Shown piece after piece: positions 1 through 8,658 of a stretch of DNA of 64,000 nucleotides. Numbering within the stretch: position 1 is the stretch's first letter; each line of letters begins with the position of its first letter. A model generated the notes under the pieces. The model worked only from the letters and a program-made list of their open reading frames with translations. It had not been told where the DNA came from and searched no databases. The DNA lies in NCBI RefSeq assembly GCF_030848505.1, contig NZ_JAVDDU010000002.1, positions 124,001 through 188,000 of the forward strand, read 5' to 3'. The translations under genes and the position numbers were made by a program. The stretch is from Marinimicrobium hydrolyticum (GTDB lineage: Bacteria > Pseudomonadota > Gammaproteobacteria > Pseudomonadales > Cellvibrionaceae).

Positions 1-26
1 ATCTGCCACCGGAATAGGACATCATC

Positions 27-563
27 ATGGCCACCCATACCGCCGATAAAATTCTCGCCTTAGCCGAGAAAGCCATGTGCACCAAAGGCTACGCGTCGTT
101 CAGTTTCCGTGAGCTGGCAATGCAGCTGGGTATAAAGAGTGCAAGTGTTCACTACCATTTCCCCACCAAGGCTGACTTGGGCTTAGCGGTGGCTAAGCAC
201 TACCATCATCGCTACAGTGAGGCGCTGGAAGACATTGAGCGACAGCACCGAACCGCTGGTGAGCGATTGCAGGCCTTGGTGCAGATGTACCGGCAGGAAC
301 TCGTCACTGGCGATCATATGCCTTTGTGCTGCATGCTGACCGCCGAACGGCAACTGCTGCCCGAAGAGTTGCGTCAGGAGTTGCGGGCATTCTACGAGCT
401 AAACATTCACTGGTTGATCAACGCCACCGGGCAATCAAAATGCCAAGCTGCACAAGTGTTTGCGCTTCTGCAAGGCGCCTTTATGGGTGGCAAGGCGCTG
501 GGAGAGAGCCAGTTTTTTGATCAGGTGGTGACCGCGATCGAATCAGTGACCCAAAAACAATAA
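27..563 (+). CDS. TetR-family transcriptional regulator
   Basis: Predicted 178-aa one-component DNA-binding repressor acting in the cytoplasm. The N-terminal helix-turn-helix domain lies at about residues 8-55, with a typical TetR recognition segment SASVHYHFPTKADL at residues 38-51. The C-terminal ligand-binding half is all-helical and carries several cysteines (CCML near residue 98). The start has a weak AGGA a few bases upstream. Its stop codon lies only 3 bases before the next reading frame, so it is very probably co-transcribed with the Na+ symporter gene and may control it. The ligand cannot be read from the sequence. The family call is firm; the target is inference from position. Confidence 0.93.
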   Translation: MATHTADKILALAEKAMCTKGYASFSFRELAMQLGIKSASVHYHFPTKADLGLAVAKHYHHRYSEALEDIERQHRTAGERLQALVQMYRQELVTGDHMPLCCMLTAERQLLPEELRQELRAFYELNIHWLINATGQSKCQAAQVFALLQGAFMGGKALGESQFFDQVVTAIESVTQKQ

Positions 564-566
564 TGA

Positions 567-1931
567 ATGAGTGCTTCTATGATGGATAAACGCGGACAGT
601 TTTCTTCCAAAATCGGCTTTCTACTCGCCGCCGTGGGTTCGGCCGTGGGGCTCGGCAATATCTGGGGTTTTCCCACGCAAGCGGCCAGCAACGGTGGCGG
701 GGCTTTTGTGCTGGCGTACTTGCTGCTGGCGTTTCTGCTCGCCTACCCGGCGCTGATGGCTGAATTGGTGATTGGGCGCTACGCGCGCGCCAATATCGTT
801 ACGGCGCTGGGAGATTTGGGAAAGCAGCCACACACTCGCCTTTTGGGCAAAGCTGTCGGTTATTACGGTGTCTTGATCGCCAGCCTTATTCTCAGCTTCT
901 ACGCCATCGTCGCGGGCTGGATGCTCGCGGAGTTCGGGCAACCGTTAACGCAATTGATAGGTTGGCACAGTGCAGCCCAATGGCTCGCCCAGGAGAGCAT
1001 CCTTCGAAACTTGATCGTCGCATTGGTATTTATGGCTTTGACCATTTGGATTGTGGCCCGAGGCGTGGAAGCGGGCATTGAAGCCTGGTCCACCCGACTC
1101 ATGCCGGTGCTGTTTGTCATCCTGTTGGGATTGATCGTGTATGTGCTGTTCCAGCCCGGCGCCACTCAAGGGCTACGCACCTATCTGGTACCGGATTTTC
1201 GCCAGCTCACCGATCCCGCTCTGTTGCTGAGTGCCATGGGTCAGGCTTTCTTTTCCCTATCGCTAGGCGTCGGCACCATGCTGATTTACGGCTCCTACCT
1301 TAGAAAACAGGACAGCCTGCCCCGCCTGGGCGCCGCCGTAACCCTGATGGATACGGGCATCGCATTTACCGCAGGCTTGTTGATCATTCCCGCCATGTAC
1401 GTGGCGCAACATCACGGCGTGCCTATCTATGGAGAAGGTGGCGAATTGCTAGCCGGACCGGGCCTGATATTCCAAGTACTGCCCAGCTTGTTCGACACCA
1501 TGGGCACCGCTGGCGTGGGCTTAAGCATCGCGTTCTTTGCGCTGATGAGCATTGCCGCGCTCACCTCCTCCATCTCCATGCTGGAGGCGCCCGTGTCCGT
1601 CACCGTAGAGCGAACCCAGCTGCAACGCCCTGGCGCAGCGCTCGCCATAGGCGCGGCCATCTTTGTCGTGAGCGTACTGATCATCTTCAACATGGAAACG
1701 CTGTTCGGCTTTATCATTTCCCTGACCACAGAATACAGCCAACCGTTACTGGGCATCGCCTTGTGTATATTCGTAGGCTGGATCATGCATAGGAACCACG
1801 TACTGGAAGAGCTGAAAGCAGGTCATAAAGACATAGAACACAGTGTGTTCTGGAAAGTTTGGCCGTTTTACGTCCGGGTGATTTGTCCGGTATTGATTCT
1901 ATTGGCATTTGTGCAGAGTTTGCGGGGGTAA
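567..1931 (+). CDS. SNF-family sodium-dependent transporter
   Basis: Predicted 454-aa inner-membrane protein of the neurotransmitter:sodium symporter (LeuT/SNF) family, which couples Na+ entry to uptake of amino acids or related amines. The hallmark GSAVGLGNIWGFP of the unwound first transmembrane helix is at residues 24-36, followed by the Gly-rich NGGGAFVLAYL. About 11 to 12 hydrophobic helices can be counted. The substrate is not predictable. It follows the TetR gene by 3 bases, which suggests one transcription unit. ATG codons at residues 1, 5 and 6 are all possible starts; no strong ribosome-binding site separates them. It converges on the TonB receptor gene. Confidence 0.95.
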   Translation: MSASMMDKRGQFSSKIGFLLAAVGSAVGLGNIWGFPTQAASNGGGAFVLAYLLLAFLLAYPALMAELVIGRYARANIVTALGDLGKQPHTRLLGKAVGYYGVLIASLILSFYAIVAGWMLAEFGQPLTQLIGWHSAAQWLAQESILRNLIVALVFMALTIWIVARGVEAGIEAWSTRLMPVLFVILLGLIVYVLFQPGATQGLRTYLVPDFRQLTDPALLLSAMGQAFFSLSLGVGTMLIYGSYLRKQDSLPRLGAAVTLMDTGIAFTAGLLIIPAMYVAQHHGVPIYGEGGELLAGPGLIFQVLPSLFDTMGTAGVGLSIAFFALMSIAALTSSISMLEAPVSVTVERTQLQRPGAALAIGAAIFVVSVLIIFNMETLFGFIISLTTEYSQPLLGIALCIFVGWIMHRNHVLEELKAGHKDIEHSVFWKVWPFYVRVICPVLILLAFVQSLRG

Positions 1932-1944
1932 TTCGAGTAACCCC

Positions 1945-1972
1945 AAAAAAAAGGGCCGGCAAGAGCCGGCCC
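1945..1972 (-). terminator. Rho-independent terminator of the TonB receptor gene
   Basis: On the minus strand, a perfect 8-bp stem GGGCCGGC / GCCGGCCC with a 4-base loop (1953-1972) is followed directly by eight T residues (complement of the A run at 1945-1952). It sits about 28 bases past the stop of the TonB receptor gene. On the plus strand there is no T tract after the hairpin, so it works mainly for the minus strand. Confidence 0.88.
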
Positions 1973-1999
1973 AAGTTCGCGTGACTATGTCCAAAGGGG

Positions 2000-4900
2000 T
2001 TAGAACGAATACCTAAAGCCCAACTGGTACCGAGCGCCCAGCTGTTCCAAGTATTGAGTCATGCGATCCGAACGCGTATGCCAACGCACGTTTTCTTCCG
2101 TGAGGTTTAGGCCTTCAAAGAAGACGCTGAGGTTGTCGTTAACATCGTAGGAAACGCTGAGATCCCACTGCTGGTAAGCGTCAACGTAAATCGGGTTGCG
2201 TGAAGAGCCCTGGTTGGTTTCACGCAAGAACTTGTCGCGCCAGTTGTACGCCAACCGAGCTTGTACGCCGTAGTTCTCGTACATAAACACAACGTTGGCG
2301 GTGTCACTCAAGCCCAAAAGCGCGAACTGGGATTCGCTGGGGTCAGCAAGATCATCAAAGCCCACGTCCCCATCCACAATGGTGTAGTTCGCCTGGATGC
2401 CGAAGCCGGTATCACCAAAGAAGTGCTGCACGGCAAACTCGGCACCGCGGATGGACGCTTTGCGTTGATTGTTGGGAAGACTGGTAAACCAGTCAACCAG
2501 CGGATCTTCATCGGTAGGCACTATGTTGTAATCAGTAGCCACCTGAACCGCGAAATTGTAATCCACCAGATTACTGTTGTCGGGGTCTACTTGGAAATCA
2601 CCCGCGCCTCCGGGGAAGTCCTCAGGATTGGACAGGATAGCGGTCATCACAAACAGTGACCGGTTGTTGACCACTACACCCATGTCTTCCAATGCTTCAG
2701 CAGCGGCGTGAACGCGCGGGCCATTGCTGGGGTCACGCAGGCCGAAGTGCGTTTCATACGCTTGGGCCGTACCGATGAAGTTCTTCACGTCCTTATTAAA
2801 CAAGCCGACAGAAGCGTAGCTGGCATCACCGAAGTACCATTCCAGAGACAAGTCCAGATTGGTTGATTCCAGAGGCTCCAGCGCTGGGTTACCTCGGGAA
2901 GCCGTCGGTACTGCGCCCAGGTAGGTTGGATCCCCTTGCCAGAAGTTTCCGACGTTGGCGTAGAGGCTTCCGTAGTTAGCCCGCGAAATGGTCTGACTGA
3001 CGGATGCACGACCAACCAGGTCTTCACGTAAACGTATGTCGAAATCCAAGCTGGGCAGAGTATTCGAGTAGCTGGTTTCAACACTGTAGGGCATGACGTC
3101 ATCGGTTTCGTAAATGGTGATCTGGAAATCGTTGCTGTCCTGCCAAGGCCGGTAGGAAGGAATACGCATTTGCGTAGTGGAAGTTACATTGGTTTCTTCG
3201 TGGCGAAGCCCCAACAATATATTGCTCTCCATGCCGCCCAGATCGAAATTGTGAGCGTACTCTACGTAGACGGCGGTGATGTCCTCATCCACGCGGTTAT
3301 CGGAAGTGAAGTTTTTATCAGCCGCACAACGCCACTCTTGCTCTTGACCTGATGGGTACAATTCCACTGTCCGCTCACATAGGGCGAGCACATCAATAGC
3401 GCGCATACCATCCTGGAAGGATCCGCTCATGTCGAAATCCGTGAACGGATCCGCCATATTGAAATTGGTAATGTAATCGCTGATCTCGCCGGGATTGTTT
3501 ACGCCCCAGGTACCCAAACTGACCTGCCGTGTGGAGGATTGCTGAGTCATTTCCATGGCTCTATGTTCCAAACCAAAGTTGATCTGGGATCGGTCGAACT
3601 CCTGGGTACCATCCATTCTGAATTGAGTGATGTCCATCAATTGGGCCGCGTAAAACACCCGGCCCTGTTGGGTACCAAAGTCACCTGGATCGAACAGTCC
3701 ATTGGCATTGCCGCGTGTACCGCGAGTGCCATCGTCGGCCCATTCATAGTTACCCACGGGCAAGTCGCCACTGAAATCTACCCACTGCCGTGTGCCAATC
3801 GGTGCCCCCATACTGATGGCAATTTCACCACTGTCTCCGGGTCCAGTGGGTAGGTTTTCCATGCTGGAATCGTGAACATCAAAGTTCAGCGTTAGGCTAT
3901 CGTTGACTTGCCAGTCAACGTTAAAGCCAATGGACTGCAAGGTGTTGGTTTGTTCACGCAGCTGCTGCTCGTAACCCATATCCTTACCGGTAAGGCGTTC
4001 GCTGTAGAACACCGGAGTCGCCACAGGGCTATTGTCAAACACGACGTGCTCAGCCGTGGAGTCATTGGCGAACCACAGAGTCCACTCACCGCGGTGCTCG
4101 CGGGTATAAACTTCGGCGAAGGTGTAGTCGGCCGTCAGGGTTACATTGTCGGCGGGTGCGAACTGGGCGGTGAGCTGTGCGTTGGTTCGCTCTCTGTGCC
4201 GATCTGAGTAGCTCCAACGGAAATCATTGGGGCGGGCGAACAGCTGACCGTCATTGGGTGGATTTTCAATGATCGCGGAAATGTCGCCGTCACCGTCTCG
4301 GGTCCAGGAATACATATTGGCATCTTGACCCTGGGCGTGGGCATCAGCATCCCAGCGGGCGATATTCCAGTTGTTGGCATGTGCACCGGCAATGCTTGAA
4401 TCCCGCTCGGAGTGACTCGCGGTCAAACTCACACCGAATGTTGCGCTGTCGTTGGCCCAACTTAGGAGTCCGGATACCTCTGGCGTAACATCACTGCCTT
4501 CTCTGTTAGTGGTATCGTGCATGGCCTTGACGCTGATGGCTGCCTGATTGCTTGGGCTTTCAAGCGGACGCAAGGTCTTAATATTAATACTGGCACCGAT
4601 GCCACCGGTGGGCACGCTAGCGCGGCCGGTTTTATAAACCTCTACGCCACTGACGCTCTCCGAGGCGAGATTGGAAAAATCAAAAGCCCTGGTCGCACCA
4701 CCGGAGGTACCACCCGCACCGCTACCGCCGCCGTAAGTGTAGCCAGCGGGCATGGTTCTACCGTTAAGCGTGACCATATTATCCGCAGCGCCAAAACCGC
4801 GCACAGTGACTTGTGAACCTTCACCGTTCACTCGATCAACGGAGACCCCAGTAATTCTCTGCAGGGACTCGGCCAAGTTAGCATCAGGAAACTTACCCAT

Positions 4901-5098
4901 GTCTTCCGCTGTAATGGCGTCAACAACGCCAGCGGATTCACGCTTGATATCCATGGATCGCTCCAAAGAAGCGCGAATACCAGTGACCACAATTTCTTCC
5001 AGCTCTTGAGCGTGTACAGCGGTACTGATACCGGAAAGTGAAAAAGCGGCAATGACAGCCGGCAACACTTTCTTTTTGAGATTTGGTTTATTTTGCAT
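2000..5098 (-). CDS. TonB-dependent receptor (large carbohydrate-type family)
   Basis: Predicted 1032-aa outer-membrane gated channel for active uptake of a large substrate, powered by TonB. It has a signal peptide ending near VHAQ, a TonB box-like EEIVVTG at about residues 34-40, the family segment IRASLERSMDIKRESAGVVD, a plug domain to about residue 175 and a long beta-barrel ending in the terminal aromatic YSF. A Gly-rich insert (YGGGSGAGGTSGG) interrupts the plug near residue 125. This N-terminal pattern is typical of receptors that Xanthomonas, Caulobacter and Alteromonas relatives use for oligosaccharides. The ribosome-binding site GGAGGAG precedes the ATG. There is no neighbouring polysaccharide-degrading gene, so the ligand is open. 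Confidence 0.96.
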   Translation of the reverse strand: MQNKPNLKKKVLPAVIAAFSLSGISTAVHAQELEEIVVTGIRASLERSMDIKRESAGVVDAITAEDMGKFPDANLAESLQRITGVSVDRVNGEGSQVTVRGFGAADNMVTLNGRTMPAGYTYGGGSGAGGTSGGATRAFDFSNLASESVSGVEVYKTGRASVPTGGIGASINIKTLRPLESPSNQAAISVKAMHDTTNREGSDVTPEVSGLLSWANDSATFGVSLTASHSERDSSIAGAHANNWNIARWDADAHAQGQDANMYSWTRDGDGDISAIIENPPNDGQLFARPNDFRWSYSDRHRERTNAQLTAQFAPADNVTLTADYTFAEVYTREHRGEWTLWFANDSTAEHVVFDNSPVATPVFYSERLTGKDMGYEQQLREQTNTLQSIGFNVDWQVNDSLTLNFDVHDSSMENLPTGPGDSGEIAISMGAPIGTRQWVDFSGDLPVGNYEWADDGTRGTRGNANGLFDPGDFGTQQGRVFYAAQLMDITQFRMDGTQEFDRSQINFGLEHRAMEMTQQSSTRQVSLGTWGVNNPGEISDYITNFNMADPFTDFDMSGSFQDGMRAIDVLALCERTVELYPSGQEQEWRCAADKNFTSDNRVDEDITAVYVEYAHNFDLGGMESNILLGLRHEETNVTSTTQMRIPSYRPWQDSNDFQITIYETDDVMPYSVETSYSNTLPSLDFDIRLREDLVGRASVSQTISRANYGSLYANVGNFWQGDPTYLGAVPTASRGNPALEPLESTNLDLSLEWYFGDASYASVGLFNKDVKNFIGTAQAYETHFGLRDPSNGPRVHAAAEALEDMGVVVNNRSLFVMTAILSNPEDFPGGAGDFQVDPDNSNLVDYNFAVQVATDYNIVPTDEDPLVDWFTSLPNNQRKASIRGAEFAVQHFFGDTGFGIQANYTIVDGDVGFDDLADPSESQFALLGLSDTANVVFMYENYGVQARLAYNWRDKFLRETNQGSSRNPIYVDAYQQWDLSVSYDVNDNLSVFFEGLNLTEENVRWHTRSDRMTQYLEQLGARYQLGFRYSF

Positions 5099-5449
5099 GA
5101 CTCCTCCGCGTAATTATTTTTAATTCTCAGTGCTTTTTATCCCTTGCGGTATTGTCGAGCCAGGTAATCAGGGTGAACGGCTCAACAGCACTTAACATCC
5201 CCTTGATGTCGCTAGGGATGGTCTGTGAAATAGAGTCATTGTGTCTATATGTTATAGGTGGTAGCGAACAACTACCCCACTCTGGGCCGAATACCGATTC
5301 TTTGCCTCTCTCACCTTTTGTATCTTTTTGAAACTTGAGCACGCTACAAAGTGGTTATATCTCCACCTCCAGCCTTTCTGGAAACATTGATTTCGAAGCC
5401 GGGTTCCGACAGAATCAGTGCTACATACTAATAGAGATCAGTAAGGGCT
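5099..5449. promoter_or_regulatory. Divergent intergenic region, TonB receptor / haem-propeller gene
   Basis: These 351 bases separate two divergently transcribed genes and must hold both promoters. I cannot assign a convincing -35/-10 pair to either. An imperfect inverted repeat, GGTAG / CTACC around 5260-5276, is visible. Possible short frames here lack ribosome-binding sites and are not called as genes. Confidence 0.5.
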
Positions 5450-6982
5450 ATGAGAATTAGAATACGTACCGCTTTTGGCAGTCTCCTGATTTTTCTCTCA
5501 GCAAGCGTCGCCGCGGACAATCAACCGAAACCCATGGATACCGAAGAGATTATGGGGCTGGTTCAGCAGTACTGTGGAAGCTGTCACGCCGTGCCATCGC
5601 CGGCCCTTCTTCCCAAACACAGCTGGCCGCACGTGATCGACGCCATGGTGGAGCTGGCCCGCAACCAAACTGGAACTGAATTCATACCGCCAGAGCATGT
5701 ACCTCACATCAAGGCCTTGTACTACGGCAGCAGCCCCACGGCGCTTCCGAGGCTACCCTATGTGGACAATGAGCATCCCAGTATCAGCTTCACCGCAACA
5801 CCTATTGGAGCTCCTTCCGAGCTACCCCAGGTGGCGCATATCCAACCGGTGGACTTCGGTAGAGGCGGTCGAAGCTTTTTGGTTAGCGATGGAGAGACGG
5901 GTAAAGTAACACTGCTGGAGGCCCAGAAAGGGAACAATGACCAAGTACCGAAGTGGCAAGAAACCCCGCTGGCCAAGCTCACCTTTCCGGTCTCCACCCA
6001 GGCCATGGATTTTAATGGCAACGGGCGTTTGGATGTTTTGGTGGCTGATCTGGGAGTCCTACCGCCGGTTGAAGCTCTGGCCGGTAAGGTTTTTGTTCTG
6101 GAACAGGAGGAATCAGGGCAGTTTACTCAGCGTTTAATTATCGACGGTCTAGGTCGAGTCAGTGACGCCCGCGCTGTGGATATCAATAACAATGGCCGAC
6201 TGGACCTGGCGGTTGCGGTTTTCGGCGGCGGCCAGGTGGGTGAAGTCTTCTGGCTGGAAAACCTGGGTGATGGCAGTTACAAAAAGAATACCCTTTTGCG
6301 GCTAAGCGGCGCCTTGAACCTCATCCCCGCCGATCTCAATGGCAACGGCAAGATGGACTTGGTTACGCTGATCGCCCAGGAGTATGAAGAAATTATCGCC
6401 TTTATCAACCAGGGTGATGGTACGTTCGAGCAGATGAGCATTGCCAATGCCGGCCACCCAATTTTTGGCATGACCAGCATGAAGGTGGCGGACCTGAATC
6501 AAAACGGCCGACCCGATCTTATCTTTACTAACGGCGATGCCTTCGACACCCAGAATGATCCAAAACCGTATCACGGCGTGCAATGGCTCGAAAACTTGGG
6601 CGACCTACAATTTGCCTATCATGATATCGGCCGCTTTTACGGCGCTGCCAACCTGGCCATCGGCGATGTGAGCGGCAACGGGCACCTGGATGTCGTGGCC
6701 AGCAGTTGGGTGAACTACTGGGACGATCCAAAACGGCAATCTCTGATCTGGTTTGAAAACGACGGCAAGCAGAACTTTCAACCCCGGCCAATCAGTGGAA
6801 ATATCAAGGGGTTGGTCCCTATCGAACTGGTGGATATGACCGGCAATGGCCGACTGGATATTATTACCGGCGCCTTCCGCATGGATATACTTAATCCTAA
6901 AATTTCTGGCTGGGATGTAGACGAACAAGCTGGGCGACATCAGCGACTGTTGATGTTTACGCAAGAATACGATGCCCCTTAG
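5450..6982 (+). CDS. Secreted c-type haem protein with FG-GAP/VCBS beta-propeller
   Basis: Predicted 510-aa exported protein. A signal peptide covers residues 1-22 (ending SVAA|D). A single c-type haem motif CGSCH is at residues 42-46, within a roughly 80-residue cytochrome-like domain. The rest is a propeller with at least six calcium-binding repeats of the form D-x-N-x-N-G-x-x-D, for example DFNGNGRLD, DINNNGRLD, DLNGNGKMD, DLNQNGRPD, DVSGNGHLD and DMTGNGRLD. Proteins of this design are periplasmic or surface-bound and their function is mostly unknown. The single haem suggests electron transfer or redox sensing, but this is inference. It stands alone, divergent from the TonB receptor and 88 bases ahead of tspO. 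Confidence 0.9.
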   Translation: MRIRIRTAFGSLLIFLSASVAADNQPKPMDTEEIMGLVQQYCGSCHAVPSPALLPKHSWPHVIDAMVELARNQTGTEFIPPEHVPHIKALYYGSSPTALPRLPYVDNEHPSISFTATPIGAPSELPQVAHIQPVDFGRGGRSFLVSDGETGKVTLLEAQKGNNDQVPKWQETPLAKLTFPVSTQAMDFNGNGRLDVLVADLGVLPPVEALAGKVFVLEQEESGQFTQRLIIDGLGRVSDARAVDINNNGRLDLAVAVFGGGQVGEVFWLENLGDGSYKKNTLLRLSGALNLIPADLNGNGKMDLVTLIAQEYEEIIAFINQGDGTFEQMSIANAGHPIFGMTSMKVADLNQNGRPDLIFTNGDAFDTQNDPKPYHGVQWLENLGDLQFAYHDIGRFYGAANLAIGDVSGNGHLDVVASSWVNYWDDPKRQSLIWFENDGKQNFQPRPISGNIKGLVPIELVDMTGNGRLDIITGAFRMDILNPKISGWDVDEQAGRHQRLLMFTQEYDAP

Positions 6983-7012
6983 ATTGCCGACTGTTTCCGA
7001 GTGAATGCTATC

Positions 7013-7039
7013 GATTGTACGCGCTTCCTATGTACAATC
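7013..7039. promoter_or_regulatory. Perfect inverted repeat upstream of tspO
   Basis: GATTGTAC and GTACAATC form a perfect 8-bp inverted repeat with an 11-base spacer, ending 31 bases before the tspO start codon. The spacing and position fit a dimeric regulator binding the tspO promoter. No T tract follows, so it is not an obvious terminator for the gene before it. The regulator is unknown. Confidence 0.5.
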
Positions 7040-7070
7040 ATGAAACCTCAGGAAAAGTGATTGTGTTGCC

Positions 7071-7568
7071 ATGCCTCAGTTATCAAAACAGAAACAGATT
7101 CTCGGGCTGGTCGGGTGGCTCGCGCTCAGCTTTGTCGCTTCACTAGTTGGTGCTGTGGCGTCGGTTGATGCCGGCGACTTTTACGCCCAACTAGAACGAC
7201 CTGGTTGGGCACCCCCCGGAGCGGTCTTTGGTCCTGTCTGGACTATTTTGTACGCACTGATGGGTGTCGCCGCCTGGCTTGTCTGGCGTCGGGGTGGGTT
7301 TGCTGCCAACCGGCTACCCCTGAGTCTGTATTTCGCGCAGCTTATGCTAAATGCGCTGTGGAGCTGGTTGTTTTTCGCTTGGCATCTAGGAGCATGGGCC
7401 TTAGGTGACGTCCTCCTGCTGTTGGCGTTCATTTTCGCCACGCTGTTAGCCTTCTGGCGTGTGCACAAACTTGCCGGTTTATTACTTGTGCCCTACTTGT
7501 TGTGGGCCGGCTTTGCAGCCGCACTGAATTACGCTGTATGGCAGCTCAATCCGCAGTTACTGGGTTAA
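7071..7568 (+). CDS. tspO: TspO/MBR family tryptophan-rich membrane protein
   Basis: Predicted 165-aa inner-membrane protein with five transmembrane helices. It shows the family motifs WAPPGAVFGPVWTILYALMG (about residues 46-65), LNALWSWLFF and many conserved tryptophans. Homologues bind porphyrins and cholesterol-like ligands and, in some bacteria, tune tetrapyrrole or stress responses. Its actual role here is not known. The length matches the family. The last 12 bases overlap tail-to-tail with the convergent alpha/beta-hydrolase gene. A palindromic site lies just upstream. Confidence 0.95.
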   Translation: MPQLSKQKQILGLVGWLALSFVASLVGAVASVDAGDFYAQLERPGWAPPGAVFGPVWTILYALMGVAAWLVWRRGGFAANRLPLSLYFAQLMLNALWSWLFFAWHLGAWALGDVLLLLAFIFATLLAFWRVHKLAGLLLVPYLLWAGFAAALNYAVWQLNPQLLG

Positions 7569-8639
7569 CTCGCCGCCCTCCACCTTTCGAACTATTTGAG
7601 CTAACAAACTGTTAAATTTTTCCGGTTCTTCTATCAAGACGCCGTGTGCGGAATTATCAAAGATATGAAACTCTTTATAGGGTGCATGTAAAGCCGCAAA
7701 GTAATCCTGCGCTACAGCCATGGGCACCTGGTAGTCGTGTCGTCCGTGCGCAAAGAACACCGGCACATCGACTGTCTTTACTTCATCAATCAGGTCAATA
7801 TTCGCGATCTCCTCGTACAAGTATTTCAAGGTGAAACTTTCACCCCGCGGGTAATTGATTTTATCGCGCAGAGAGTAATCACCATAGGTGAGTACGGCCC
7901 ACACAAGCCGTCGATAGCTGTCAGACCGGCCGTAGAATGCGGCACCTCCATAACGGTTGACCCATTTCAACAAAATTGAAAGGTCCGACAAAGGAACCCC
8001 TTCTTCAGATAGATGGATGTCTTCCAAAGCTTGGAGTGCCTTGCGGCTTCCGGCCTCTGTTGCACGCCGTTGCACCCAGCTGTATATAATTCGTGCCTCA
8101 CGCGTCGCGTGGACTGTCTGAGAAATACCAATGTACGCCGAGTAATCGGCTGGAAATTGTTCGATCAAGCGGATGCCGAGGTAGGTTCCCCAGGAATGGC
8201 CAGCGAGGAGTACTTTGTCCCGCCCGAAGCGGGACTTAAGGTACTGCGTAACCTGGTGCGCATCTTCAATAAACTGATCTACCGTCATGGTGGCAGGGTC
8301 AATGCCCGAAGAGAACGACTTGCCCGCCCCTCGTTGCTCCCACAACACAAGCACAACATGGTGATCGATATCCGGGTTCCAACGATGAATAAAGGGAGCT
8401 TCCGGCGTACCGGGGCCGCCGTGCAGGAATAGCATAACCGGCTTGGTAATATCCCGCCCGCGAATAATGAGAAATTGTTCCGCGCCGTTAATGTCGAGCT
8501 TAATCGTCTCGCTAACTCCGCCATCCATCTCCTCATTCCCGTCCAGCACTGCGCTGCCGCGTAAGTAAAACGCCGTCAGTACTCCGGCAAGAATAACGTA
8601 GATTGTCATCCGTACTTGCCTTCGCGTCATCCTGATCAT
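7557..8639 (-). CDS. Alpha/beta hydrolase (proline iminopeptidase-like, S33)
   Basis: Predicted 360-aa hydrolase with an N-terminal transmembrane or signal segment (about residues 10-28), so probably periplasmic or membrane-anchored. The oxyanion-hole motif FLHGGPGTP, the nucleophile elbow GHSWG, and a late His in FDNSAHGVLI form the expected alpha/beta-hydrolase triad (with an Asp in HGRHDYQVP). The HGGPG motif is typical of prolyl aminopeptidases and related S33 enzymes, but many homologues are esterases or lactonases, so the substrate is left open. The CPBP protease gene lies just upstream on the same strand (about 19 bases), suggesting one operon. Confidence 0.92.
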   Translation of the reverse strand: MIRMTRRQVRMTIYVILAGVLTAFYLRGSAVLDGNEEMDGGVSETIKLDINGAEQFLIIRGRDITKPVMLFLHGGPGTPEAPFIHRWNPDIDHHVVLVLWEQRGAGKSFSSGIDPATMTVDQFIEDAHQVTQYLKSRFGRDKVLLAGHSWGTYLGIRLIEQFPADYSAYIGISQTVHATREARIIYSWVQRRATEAGSRKALQALEDIHLSEEGVPLSDLSILLKWVNRYGGAAFYGRSDSYRRLVWAVLTYGDYSLRDKINYPRGESFTLKYLYEEIANIDLIDEVKTVDVPVFFAHGRHDYQVPMAVAQDYFAALHAPYKEFHIFDNSAHGVLIEEPEKFNSLLAQIVRKVEGGELTQ

Positions 8640-8658
8640 TACCAGCTTGGCCTTCAGT

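Noticed and set aside
5127-5342. A 71-codon frame in the TonB receptor upstream region.
   Set aside because: It has no ribosome-binding site or protein-like pattern and overlaps the likely promoters.
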